This document shows positions 48,001-59,477 of a DNA stretch of 64,000 nucleotides, in pieces; the first letter of the stretch is position 1, and each line of letters starts with the position of its first letter. The stretch covers positions 1-64,000 of the forward strand of contig RCNN01000132.1 of NCBI GenBank assembly GCA_003667245.1, written 5' to 3'. The DNA comes from Heterostelium multicystogenum. Taxonomy: Eukaryota > Evosea > Eumycetozoa > Acytosteliales > Acytosteliaceae. The translations under genes were made by a program, and so were the position numbers. Under the pieces are notes generated by a model, which was given only the letters and a program-made list of their open reading frames with translations, was not told the origin of the DNA and ran no database searches.

Positions 48001-51000
48001 GTTCATGACCATGACCGCCACCCTCGCGGTATTGCTCTACCGCTACAGCGGCCAGACCGACCTGCGCATCGGTGCGCCGGTGGCCAACCGGGTTCGCCCG
48101 GAAAGCGAAGGGCTGATCGGCGCATTCCTCAACACCCAGGTGCTGCGTTGCCAGCTCAACGGGCAGATGAGTGTCGGCGAACTGTTTGACCAGGTTCGCC
48201 ACACCGTGATCGAAGGCCAGTCCCATCAGGACCTGCCGTTCGACCATCTGGTGGAGGCCCTGCAACCACCCCGCAGCGCGGCGTACAACCCGCTGTTCCA
48301 GGTGATGTGCAACGTGCAGCGCTGGGAATTCCAGCAAAGCCGCACCCTGGCCGGGATGACCGTCGAATACCTGGCCAACGATGCCCGCGCCACCAAGTTC
48401 GACCTCAACCTGGAGGTCACCGACCTCGATCATCGCCTGGGTTGCTGCCTGACCTACAGCACCGACCTGTTCGACGAGCCGCGTATTGCGCGCATGGCGG
48501 CGCATTGGCAAAACCTGCTGGAAGCCTTGCTTGCCGATTCCGCAACAGCGCCTGAGTGAGTTGCCGTTGCTGGAGGCTGGCGAACAGCGCGCCCTGCGAG
48601 ACAGCCTTGGCATTGAGGCTGGCGAGCATCGCCTCGACCAGTGCATCCATCACCTGTTCAGCGAGCAGGCCCTGGCCCGTGCCGATGCACCGGCGTTGAC
48701 CTTTGCCGGGCAGACCCTGAGCTACAGCGAACTCGACAGCCGTGCCAATCGCCTGGCCTGGATGCTCCGCGAGCGCGGCGTGGGCCCGCAGGTGCGGGTC
48801 GGCCTGGCGTTGCCGCGTTCGCTGGAAATGGTCGTCGGCCTGCTGGCAATCCTCAAGGCCGGCGGCGCCTATGTGCCGCTGGACCCGGAATACCCGCTGG
48901 ACCGCCTGCACTACATGATCGAAGACAGTGGCATCGGCCTGTTGCTCAGCGATGCCGCGATGTTCGACGCATTGGGCGAACTGCCTGAGAGTGTCGGCCG
49001 CTGGTGCCTGGAAGATGACCTGCTGACCCTGGCGGACTACCCGGCGAGCGAGTTGCCTTTCATCAGCCTGCCACAACATCAGGCCTACTTGATCTACACC
49101 TCCGGTTCCACCGGCAAGCCTAAGGGCGTGGTGGTGTCCCACGGTGAAATTGCCATGCATTGCCAGGCGGTGATCGAGCGCTTCGGCATGCGCCCGGATG
49201 ACTGCGAGCTGCACTTCTATTCCATCAACTTTGACGCTGCCACCGAGCGTCTGCTGGTGCCGTTGCTCAGTGGCGCGCAGGTTGTGTTGCGGGCCCAGGG
49301 CCAGTGGGACGCGGAAGAAATCTGCGGGCTGATTCGTCGGCACCGCATCAATATCCTGGGCTTCACCCCAAGCTATGGCAAGCCAGTTGGCGCAATGGCT
49401 GGCCACGCAAGACCAGACCCTGGCGGTGCGCATGTGCATCACCGGCGGTGAGGCCCTGACCGGCGAACACTTGCAGCGCATTCGTGCGGCATTCAAGCCG
49501 GCGCTGTTTTTCAACGCCTATGGCCCGACTGAAACCGTGGTGATGCCGTTGGCCAGCCTGGCCCCGGAAGCCCTGGAAGAGGGCGCCGGCAGCGTGCCGA
49601 TCGGCAGCATCATCGGCGCGCGTGTGGCCTACATTCTTGACGCGGACCTGGCGCTGGTGCCGCAAGGCGCGACCGGCGAGTTGTACGTCGGCGGTGCAGG
49701 CCTTGCCCAGGGGTATCACCAGCGTCCGGGCATGACCGCGGAGCGCTTTGTCGCGGATCCGTTTGCCACGAATGGCGGTCGCCTGTATCGCACCGGTGAC
49801 CTGGTGCGCCAGCGTGCCGATGGCCTGGTGGAATACCTCGGTCGTATCGACCATCAAGTGAAGATTCGTGGTTTCCGCATCGAGTTGGGAGAAATTGAAA
49901 TCCGCCTGCTGGAACACGAGGCGGTGCGTGAAGCGGTGGTGTTGGCGCTGGACTCTCCGAGCGGCAAGCAGTTGGTGGCCTATCTGGTCAGCGACCAGGA
50001 GCAGGGCGCGCTGCGTGAATCCCTAAAGGCGCATCTGAAAGCGCAGCTGCCGGACTACATGGTGCCCGCGCACCTGATCGTTCTCGACAGCATGCCGCTG
50101 ACCGCCAACGGCAAACTCGACCGCCGCGCCTTGCCGCAGCCGGACCCCGAGGCGAATCGTCAACAGTACGTGGCGCCGCGCAACGAGCTGGAGCAAACCC
50201 TGGCGGCCATCTGGTGCGCGGTACTGAACGTGCAACAGGTAGGCCTTGACGACAACTTCTTCGAGTTGGGCGGCGACTCGATCCTGTCGATCCAGGTGGT
50301 CAGCCGGGCCCGGCAGGCGGGGATTCATTTCAGTCCGCGTGATTTGTTCCAGCACCAGACCGTGCAAACCCTGGCCGCCGTGGCGACCCGCAGCGAGCAG
50401 GTCAGCGCCGAACAAGGCGTGTTGACCGGCGCGTCCGGGCTGACGCCGATCCAGCACTGGTTCTTCGACACCGACATCCCGGAGCGCCAACACTGGAACC
50501 AGGCATTGCTGCTGGAGCCGGTTCAGGCCCTGGAACCTCATCGCCTGGAGCAAGCGTTGCTGGCGGTGCTGGAACATCACGACGCCCTGCGCCTGAGCTT
50601 CACCCAGCGCGACGCCCAATGGCACGCCAACACTTGGCTGTGCCGAAGGCGGCCTGCTGTTGCAAGCCCAGGTGGCGGACATGGAGCAGTGCGGCGCGCT
50701 GTTCACCGACACCCAGCGCAGCCTCAACCTCGCCCATGGCCCGTTGTTGCGCGCGTTACTGGTGGACGGCCGCAAGGCCAGCGCCGGCTGCTGATCGCGA
50801 TCCATCACCCTGGTGGTGGACGGCGTTTCCTGGCGGTATTGCTGGAAGATTTTGCAGACCGTGTATCGCCAGTTGAGCGACGGCCAGCCGGTCAACCTGC
50901 CGGCCAAGACCAGCGCCTTGCGCGACTGGGCGGCGCGGTTGCAGGCGTATGCCGGCAGCGAATCCCTGCGTGAGGAGCTGCACGTGTGGCAGCAACAGTT

Positions 51001-54000
51001 GGCCGGCCCTGCCGTTGAATTGCCGGTGGATCACCCACAGGGTTCGCTGCGCAATCGCGACGCCGATACCGTCAGCGTGCGCCTGGATTGCCGAGCGCAC
51101 CCGCCAGTTGTTGCAGCAGGCGCCAAGTGCCTACCGCACCGCAGGTCAACGATTTGCTGCTGACCGCCCTGGCCCGTGTGCTGTGCCGTTGGAGTGGCCA
51201 TGAATCCGCATTGATCCAGCTGGAAGGCCACGGCCGCGAACCGCTATTCGACGAGATCGACCTGACCCGCAGCGTCGGCTGGTTCACCAGCGCCTACCCG
51301 CTGCGCGCCTGACCCCGCTGCCATATCGAAGAGGCCGCCGGGCAGGGCGCCTCGATCAAGGCGATCAAGGAGCAACTGCGCGACGTGCCCCACAAGGGGT
51401 TGGGTTATGGCGTGCTGCGCTACCTGCCGACGACCTGTGCCGCCAGACCATGGGCCGCGTTGCCGAGCGCCAGTATCACCTTCAACTACCCTCGGCCAGT
51501 TCGATCAGAGCTTTGGCGCCGACGCACTGTTCCACCCGCTGGACGAGTCCGCCGGGATCGCCCACGACCCGGACGCGCCGTTGCCCAACGCGCTGAGTGT
51601 CGAACAGCCAGGTGTACGGCGGTGAGCTGGTGCTGCGCTGGACCTTCAGCCGCGAGCGTCACCACAGCCAGACCATCGCTGAACTGGCGGACGCTTACCT
51701 GGCGGAACTGCAAAGCCTGATCGAACATTGCCTCAAGGCAGACGCGGGCGGCCTTACGCCGTCGGACTTCCCGCTGGCGCACCTGACCCAGGGGCAACTC
51801 GATGCGCTGCCGGTGCCGGCCAATGCCATCGAAGACGTGTACCCGCTGACCCCGATGCAGGAAGGCTTGCTGCTGCACACCCTGCTGGAACCGGGCACCG
51901 GCCTCTACTACATGCAGGACCGCTACCGCATCAACAGCGCCCTGGACCCCGAGCGTTTCGCCCAGGCCTGGCAGGCGGTGATCGCCCGTCATGAAGCCTT
52001 GCGCGCCTCGTTCTGCTGGAACGTCGGCGAAGACATGTTGCAGGTTATCCACAAGCCCGGCAGCACGCCGATCGAGTACCTCGACTGGAGCCAGGAGCCG
52101 GAAAGCGAGCAGGAACCGCGCCTGCAAGCGTTGCTGAAAAGCGAGCGTGAAGCCGGTTTCGATCTGCTTAACCAGGCGCCCTTCCACCTGCGGCTGATCC
52201 GCGTGGGCGAAGCCCGCTACTGGTTCATGATGAGCAACCATCACATCCTGATCGATGCGTGGTGCCGCTCGTTGCTGATGAACGATTTCTTCGACATCTA
52301 CATGGCCTCGGCGAAGGTCGCGAAGCGCAACTGGCGACGCCACCGCGTTACCGCGATTACATCGCCTGGCTGCAACGCCAGAACCTCGCCGAGGCGCGCC
52401 AGTGGTGGCAGCAGAACCTGCCAAGGGTTCGAGCGCACCACACCGATTCCGAGCGACCGGCCGTTCCTGCGCGAGCATGCCGGCCACAGCGGCGGCATGG
52501 TGGTAGGCGACTGCTACACCCGCCTGGATGTGCGCGACGGCGCGCAATTGCGCGAGCTGGCCCAGGCTCATCAATTGACGGTGAACACCTTCGCCCAGGC
52601 GGCATGGGCCCTGGTGCTGCGGCGCTTGAGTGGCGATCGCGACGTGCTGTTCGGCGTCACCGTGGCCGGGCGCCCGGTAGAAATGCCCGAGATGCAGCGC
52701 ACTGTCGGGCTGTTTATCAACAGTATCGCCTTGCGGGTCAAGCTGCCGGAGGACGATCAGCAGTGCAGCGTGCGCCAATGGTTGAGCGGCCTGCTCGACA
52801 GCAATATGCAACTGCGCGAGTACGAGTACCTGCCGCTGGTGACCATCCAGGAGCACAGCGAACTGCCGAAAGGCCAGCCGCTGTTCGACAGCCTGTTCGT
52901 GTTCGAGAACGCCCCGGTGGAAGTCTCGGTACTGGATCGTGCGCAAAGCCTGAATGCCACCTCGGATTCCGGTCGCACCCACACCAACTTCCCGCTGACG
53001 GCCGTGTGCTACCCGGGCGATGACCTGGGCTTGCACCTGTCCTACGACCAGCGTTATTTCGATGGAAACCACCGTGCAAGGCATGCTCGCTGAATTCAAG
53101 CGGCTGCTGCTGGCGCTGGTGCAGGGCTTCCATGGCGACATGGCCGACTTGCCGCTGATTGGCGAGCAGGAGCGTGAGTTCCTGGTGGACGGCTGCAACC
53201 AGAGTGAGCATGAATATCCGCTGGAGCGCAGTTACATCGAGCTGTTCGAAGCCCAGGTGGCACAGCATCCACAGCGGATTGCCGCCAGTTGCCTGGATCA
53301 GCAATGGACCTACTCTGAGCTGAACCGGCGCAGTAACCGCCTGGGTCATGCGCTGATTGCCGCGGGTGTCGGGCTGGACCAACCGGTGGCGTTGCTGGCC
53401 GAACGTAATCTGGATTTGCTGGGCATGATCATCGGCAGCTTCAAGGCCGGTGCCGGTTACCTGCCGCTGGACCCGGGCCTGCCGAGCCAGCGCTTGAGCC
53501 GGATCATCGACCTCAGTCGTACGCCGTTGCTGGTGTGCACCGAGGCTTGTCGGGAACAGGCGGATCTGTTGCTGGAAGAGTTTGCCTGTGGCTCGCGACC
53601 GAGGCTGCTGGTGTGGGAGGAGCTGGTGGGTTCAGAGCAGAACCCGGGCATCTACAGCGCGCCGGATAACCTGGCCTACGTGATCTACACCTCGGGCTCC
53701 ACTGGCCTGCCCAAGGGCGTGATGGTCGAACAGCGCGGCATGCTCAATAACCAGTTGAGCAAGGTGCCGTATCTGCAACTGACTGAGCACGATGTGATCG
53801 CCCAGACCGCCTCGCAAAGTTTCGATATCTCGGTGTGGCAGTTCCTCGCGGCGCCGCTGTTCGGAGCGCGGTGGACATTGTGCCGAATACCATTGCCCAT
53901 GATCCGCAAGGCTTGCTCGCTCACGTCCAGGCCCAGGGCATTACCGTGCTGGAAAGCGTGCCGTCACTGATCCAGGGCATGCTCGCCCAGGACCGCATGA

Positions 54001-55061
54001 GCCTGGATGGCTTGTGCTGGATGCTGCCGACGGGTTGAAGCGATGCCGCCGGAACTGGCGCACCAGTGGTTGCTGCGTTATCCGCAGATTGGCCTGGTCA
54101 ACGCGTATGGCCCGGCGGAATGTTCGGACGACGTGGCGTTCTTCCGCGTCGACCTGGCGTCGACCCGTGGCACTTATCTGCCGATTGGTACGCCGACCGA
54201 CAACAACCGGTTGTACCTGCTGGATGGCGCGCTGGAATTGGTGCCCCAAGGCGCGGTTGGCGAGTTGTGCGTGGCCGGGACGGGCGTGGGTCGTGGTTAT
54301 GTCAGCGATCCGCTGCGCACGGCGCAAGCGTTTGTGCCGAATCCATTGGGTGCGGACCGGTTGTATCGAACAGGGGATTTGGCCCGCCGTCGCAGCGACG
54401 GTGTGTTGGAGTACGTCGGGCGCATCGACCACCAGGTGAAGATTCGCGGTTACCGGATCGAGCTGGGTGAAATCGAAGCGCGCCTGCATGAGCAGCCTGA
54501 AGTACGGGATGCGGCGGTGGGCGTGCAGGAGGGCGTCAACGGCAAGCATCTGGTGGGCTACCTGGTGGCGGCGGATGCGCAGCTCAACCCGGGTGAGCGC
54601 CTCGATCGCATCAAGCAACGCCTGCGGGCCGAGCTGCCGGAATACATGGTGCCGTTGCATTGGTTGTGGCTCGACCGGTTGCCGCTGAACGCCAACGGCA
54701 AGCTGGACCGCAAGGCCTTGCCGGCACTGGAGATTCGGCCAGTTGCACAGCCAGGATTATCTGGCGCCGCGCAATGAGCTGGAGCAGACGCTGGCCGGGA
54801 TCTGGGCCGAGGTGCTCAAGGTCGAGCGCGTCGGCGTGCAGGACAACTTCTTCGAACTGGGCGGGCATTCGTTGCTGGCCACGCAGATAGCTTCACGGGT
54901 GCAGAAGACGCTGCAGCGGGATGTGCCGTTGCGGGCGATGTTCGAGTGCAGCACGGTGGAGGCGTTGGCGGGGTATATCGACGGGCTGGCGGCGAATGAG
55001 ATCAGCGCCGAGAAGGTGGATCGGTTGAGTGATTTGATTGGCGGAGCTGGAGGGTTTTTAA
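42087..55061 (+). CDS. pvdL: Pyoverdine chromophore peptide synthetase PvdL (many frameshifts)
   Basis: About 13.0 kb (4320 aa), the length expected of PvdL. Domains with approximate nucleotide positions: fatty-acyl-AMP ligase 42120-43800 ([35 protein letters not shown]), carrier 43830-43980 ([13 protein letters not shown]), C 44050-45400 (HHIIADGWS), A 45400-46900, carrier 46980-47190 ([13 protein letters not shown]), C 47240-48580 (HHIVTEGW), A 48600-50150 ([18 protein letters not shown]), carrier 50180-50390 ([13 protein letters not shown]), E 50400-51750, DCL-type C 51800-53150 ([12 protein letters not shown]), A 53200-54740 ([18 protein letters not shown]), carrier 54770-54990. The ligase-T-C-A-T-C-A-T-E-C-A-T order is that of PvdL, which adds a fatty acid and L-Glu, D-Tyr and L-Dab, the chromophore precursor. 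Over 25 frame changes occur, and the final one near 55040 hides the stop. ATG 42087 follows CAGGAA. Confidence 0.92.
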
Positions 55062-55192
55062 CTCGGATCGCAACGCGCCACTCGTCGGGTGGCCGCGGTT
55101 GTTAAGGTTCGAACTGTGAATTCTGACAGTAGGCAAGGGGCATTTCGGCGTGTGATGGGCAACACCATCACTCGTTGAAATGGAGTTCTATC

Positions 55193-57804
55193 ATGCCCAA
55201 GTCATCACCGTTGACCCTTGACCTGCCCAAGCCACAGTTGGTCGAAGCCGAGGGAGAGCCCCGGGTTTGACCCGCTCCAGTTGCTGGAGGGGGCTACTGT
55301 CCGGGTGTTCTACGAAGGGATGCTCAGCACCGACAGTATTGTGTTGCGCTGGGAGTCGACACCGGGGGAATACGCGCCGATTGCCTCCCTGGATGGCGTC
55401 GAAGCGGGCTCGGTCGAGTTCCACGTACCCCCGTATTACGTAGGGCTGCGCATTGATAACTTCGCGCTGTTTTTCCTATGTCGTTACCCGCGATGGAGAG
55501 GAACATCCTTCCCCCGTTGCCGACGTGTTCATCAAGTTGCCGTCCAATTTTGCCGCAACTGCAGATCTTTCAAGCCTCAGGTGGTGTTCTGGACCTGTCC
55601 TTGTTGTGCGGTGAAGACCCGGTTCTGCATGTCGACGCCTGGCCGTTCATCGACCCGGTTCAAGTGGCTCAGGTCTATATCGGGGGATTTACCCTGATGG
55701 GTCCAAGGCCAGTCTCCTCTACCCTTATGAAGATGCACCGGTAACAGATGAGGACGTGCGCCATGGCTGGACCCGAAAGTTGTCTCGTGCCGAGCTGGCC
55801 ACGCTCAAGCATGACAGTGAGCTTTATATTGCGTTCTACGTTGAGTTTTTGCCGCGTGCGGATTCCAGTCCGGTGTATCGGCTGATTTCTGGTTTGGTGT
55901 TGACGTTGCTCATCGAGCCTCATTTGGATCTCGTGGCGCCCACGGTGGTGGAAGCCACGCAAATCACACCTGAAAATCTCGTAATTGAATCCGGTCAATA
56001 CCCAGGACGGTGCGACCATCCGGGTCAGCTATGAGCATAATGTGCCCTTGCGACTGGGTTTGCGCCTTCTGGGAAGGGACTGCCGGGGCAGGCACTCCGG
56101 TTACTCGAGTGCAAGCAGGCCGACAATCGGGACGTTGTGTTGATTTTAATGTGCCGGCGTCAGCATCAGCGCCAATTTCAATAAGCAGGTGTCGGTCCGC
56201 TACAACCGTCCGACGGGAAGGGCAAACCTGGTCGGCGCTGCCGCGACCGTAAAATCCTGAATATCTCCGGCCTGCCCAAGCCGCAGGTGGAACAGGCCAC
56301 GGGGCAGTACGCTGGACCTCAATACGTTCCCAGGGGGACGCGCCGAACTGACGGTGGCGGCCTATGCCTACGGCGCCTTGGGGCAGCCCTGCTGGATGTG
56401 GGTAACCGGTGAGCGGGAAGATGGCGCGCCCTATCGCTTCGATGTGCTGGATGGCGAGCCGCTCTCCGAGCAATGGCTGCAGGAGGGCGTCAGTACGCTG
56501 CTGTCCCGCGCGACCTGCAAAAACTGGCCGATTGCAGCCGCTTTGACGTGCATTTTTGCGGTGAACTTCGATGGCCGGTCCGACAGGGCCAGCGCCGAGC
56601 CGTTTCCTGTGCTGCACCTGGATTATTCATCAGGAAGACCTGGTCCTGAAACCCTTGACCATTCGGGAGGGCCGTGGGCTCGCAGTTTGACGGTATGGAA
56701 TGGCCGTGATGGCGTGACGGCACGGGTGGAATATGAACCACATCAGTGCTCATGACGAGATCAGCGTGTGTTGGACACAATCGGACGGTAGTTGCCTGCC
56801 GTTGCCACCCAAGCCGGGTAACACTGATCCGAAGTACGTTGACTTCACCATTCCCCGCGAGGCTGTAATCGCTGGAAGCGGCAAAACAGTGCCCGTCAGT
56901 TTACAGCGTCGCGAGCGCATGCAAGCACGTCACGTCAGCTGACCTGGAGCTACAGATCAGTGTACCGCAGCGCTTGCCTGCGCCAGAGGTGCCGCAGGCC
57001 ACTCAATTGCCCGGTGGCCAGGGGACACTGGACTTTCGCACCTTTACGGGATGCCGAGATTACGCTGCAAGCCTGGTGGTTCATCCTGGCGGGGCAAAAG
57101 GGCTGGCTGGAATGTACGGGAACCTTGCTCGACGGGTCGTCCCATACCCTCAAGCTGCTGGTCAATGAGCCGATCACGCAAGAGCAGGCAAACCATGGGT
57201 TGTTCGCACGTTCTGCCTCGTGAGGAACTGGAAAAGTTTCGCCACAGGTCCGTATTGAACATCGTGTTCAAGGTTACGGCGGACGGCAGCTCCCATGTGA
57301 GCGAAAGCAATTGTGTTCCCTGTGCTGATGTTGCTGTTGCGCAAGCAGTACAGAGACCTGACGGATTTCAACGATCAGACCTTGGGTTTATGGACCGTAG
57401 GGTCAGGCGCACCCGATGCCAGGGATATCAGCATTGAATATATGGGGACGGGACCTGACGGCAAAGCCCGATTACGCAGTCAGGAATTTCACATTTACCA
57501 ATAACAGTTTTCGGCCCGATCCTGCAGCGGCGCTTCTTGGATTTGGAGAGCGGTTTTACTTACCGGTTTTCCGTACGGGTTCGACGGTACAGCGTTGCGT
57601 TCGCGCGACGCCCAAGTTATCGTTGCGCAAAGACTCCATTCAACAAACACCGGTGGAAGAGTTGGTTTGACCTGAACTGGCACAGCACTGAGCTTCACCT
57701 TTACGCCAACCATCGCTCCGTGCTGCTGGAAATCTATAGCCATGAAGGCGCTACGAGCGGCAACGATTGGTACATGGATGATTTTCCTGGTCGAGGGGAT
57801 TTAA
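55193..57804 (+). CDS. Large repeat-domain protein of unknown function (heavily frameshifted)
   Basis: About 870 aa if read through some 15 frame changes. It starts MPKSSPLTLDLPKPQLVEAE behind GGAG. Three beta-rich units share a linker of the type LPxPxVxxA and a core GGTLDLxTFxGDAE: near 55550 (LDLSLLCGEDPVLHVDAWPF), 56265 (GLPKPQVEQATGQ, then LTVAAYAYG), and 56975 (LPAPEVPQATQ, then AEITLQAWWFILAGQKGWLE). The C-terminal part (GFTYRFSVRVRRYSVAFAR, GNDWYMDDFLVEGI) looks like a jelly-roll. No signal peptide is seen. Ig-like, perhaps surface-associated. It follows pvdL by 131 bases and ends at a terminator; no pyoverdine role is known to me. Confidence 0.6.
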
Positions 57805-57814
57805 TCCGCGCTGA

Positions 57815-57850
57815 AAAGACAATGCCCGCTTCGATGCGGGCATTGTCTTT
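57815..57850. terminator. Terminator between the repeat protein gene and dsbG
   Basis: AAAGACAATGCCCGC, loop TTCGAT, GCGGGCATTGTCTTT: a 15-bp perfect stem ending in T's on the plus strand and A's/T's on the minus. It separates convergent genes and can serve both. Confidence 0.88.
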
Positions 57851-57865
57851 ACAGGCTAGGGCTGA

Positions 57866-58632
57866 TTATTTCGGACCTAGAAATCTTCACCAGCTTATCC
57901 GGCGACGGCGCTCCTTGCTGTTGCTGCAATCCACCCTTGTCATCCAGATAGAAAATTGCCGGCGTGGCCGACAACTCCAGCTCGTCCATCAGCTTCATAT
58001 TCGAAATCAAGCTTGGCCTGGATATCCGCCGGGATCTTTTTCCAGCGCCTGCAACTTGCTGCCTTTACCGGCCGACTCATGGCTTCCAAGGCCTGTTGCG
58101 GGTCCTTGGCGGCAAACAGCGCGGCCCGACTTGCCCGGGCTGTCTTCACGGATAATCCCCACCATGATGTGCCGCAACTGCACCTTGCCCGACTTCACCC
58201 ACGGCCGTGCCTGTTCCCAGAACATGTTGCAGTTACGGGCAGTTCGGGTCGCTGAACAGGTACACGATGCGCGGCGCGTCCTTGTTGCCGTCCTGGATCC
58301 AGTTGCTGTGTTCCATCTTGGCCCAGACTTCCTTGGCCATCGGCGCATACCACCAGTTTCTCCAGCGGCGCGGTGCTCAGGTCATTGCCATCGGCGTCGT
58401 ACAGGTTGCCGGCAATCACGCTTTTGCCATCGGCAGTCAGGTACAGCGCCATGCCACGGTTCTGGTATTGCGCCGCATAACCTGTGAGGCCGCTGGGCGC
58501 ATCGAACTTGCCGATGATCTTGGCCCCCTTGGCTTCGATGTTCTTGATCGGCGCCGGCCAGTCTTCGGCGTGGACCAGGCTGGCGGCCAGGGTCAGGGGC
58601 AGGAGTGTCAGCAGGTGGCGGAGGCGGAGCAT
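57866..58632 (-). CDS. dsbG: Thiol:disulfide interchange protein DsbG (frameshifts)
   Basis: Signal peptide [22 protein letters not shown], then [20 protein letters not shown]. Dimerisation domain [20 protein letters not shown]. Thioredoxin domain with the CxxC motif [17 protein letters not shown], and cis-Pro region [16 protein letters not shown]. It ends KLVKILGPK. Frame changes near 58355, 58235, 58130, 58045 and 57882. Periplasmic; protects single cysteines and isomerises disulfides. Operon with dsbE/tlpA-like and dsbD, as in PA2476-PA2478. Confidence 0.88.
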
Positions 58633-59477
58633 GGCGAATTCCTTGTGGTGGCCGGCAAAGGCCGGTTTGGCGGGGGTCGGCTCGAAGCGCTCCATGGCGC
58701 GGGCCAGGCTGGCCTGTGAGAGTTCGCCCAGGTGGCTGTTTATCAGGCGACCATCAGGTTGGTAGAAGAGGGTGGTGGCAAGGCCATGGAGCCGACGGCC
58801 TGGCCCAGGCGGCCGCTGGCGTCGAACAGCACGTTGTCCAGGTTCAGGCCCTGGGTCGCCAGATAGGTGGCGACGCTTTGCATGCTTTCGGCCTGGTTGA
58901 CGAACAGGAAGGTCACGTCCCGGGCGCTGGCGCTGGGCACTTTCCAGTACCGGCATTTCGCGCCGGCACGGCGGGCACCAGGTGGCCACAGGTTGATCAC
59001 CAGCGGGCCGCCCTTGTAGTCGGCCAGTTGCACGGTTTCGCCATTGGCGTTGCGCAGGGCAATGTCCGGCAGGTGCGTGCCTTTTTCGTAGAGGGTCAGG
59101 GACAGGCTGGTCAAGGCCCAGAACGCCAGGCGGTGATCCACGCCGGCGCTCAGTGGCTTGCGCAGCAGCGGGCGGCGCCAGCCGTAGATCAGCGCGCCGA
59201 TGATCAGCACGATCACGCCGGGCCAGGCGAGAAAACCGCCGTCGCGCAGGTCGACGATTTGCAGCGGGTCATTCTGGTAGTACGACCAGTACATCAATAC
59301 GAAGCTGACGCGTGCGGCGAGCATACCCAGCAGAAACAGGGTGAACAGCACCGACTCGGGGTTCTCGCCGCCGCGCTTGGCCACCCGCCAGCCCACCAGG
59401 GTGGCGAGGATCAACGCCGTGATCAGCAGCAAGTGATTCAGGGCGATGGCGAAGGTGCCGATGGTCAGTGTCAGCAT
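58633..59477 (-). CDS. TlpA/DsbE-like thioredoxin with membrane domain (frameshifts)
   Basis: N-terminal membrane region (LNHLLLITALILATLVGWRV, FTLFLLGMLAARVSFVLMYW, PGVIVLIIGALIYGWRRPLL), then the thioredoxin domain LPDIALRNANGETVQLADYK, active site ATWCPPCRREMPVL, FLFVNQAESMQSVATYLATQ, TTLFYQPDGRLINSHLGELS. Frame changes near 58985, 58940 and 58780. ATG 59477 overlaps the dsbD stop (TGATG). No stop codon is present in any frame between the last conserved residues and the dsbG ATG, so the end coordinate is nominal; the gene may overlap or be fused with dsbG. Confidence 0.75.

Noticed and set aside
51486..53198. 570-aa minus-strand reading frame inside pvdL
   Set aside because: It lies opposite the epimerisation and condensation domains of pvdL; no independent start signal or homology.
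42087..55061. Separate NRPS genes in the region instead of one
   Set aside because: Frame breaks fall within conserved domains with no intervening start signals, and total length and domain order match a single PvdL.
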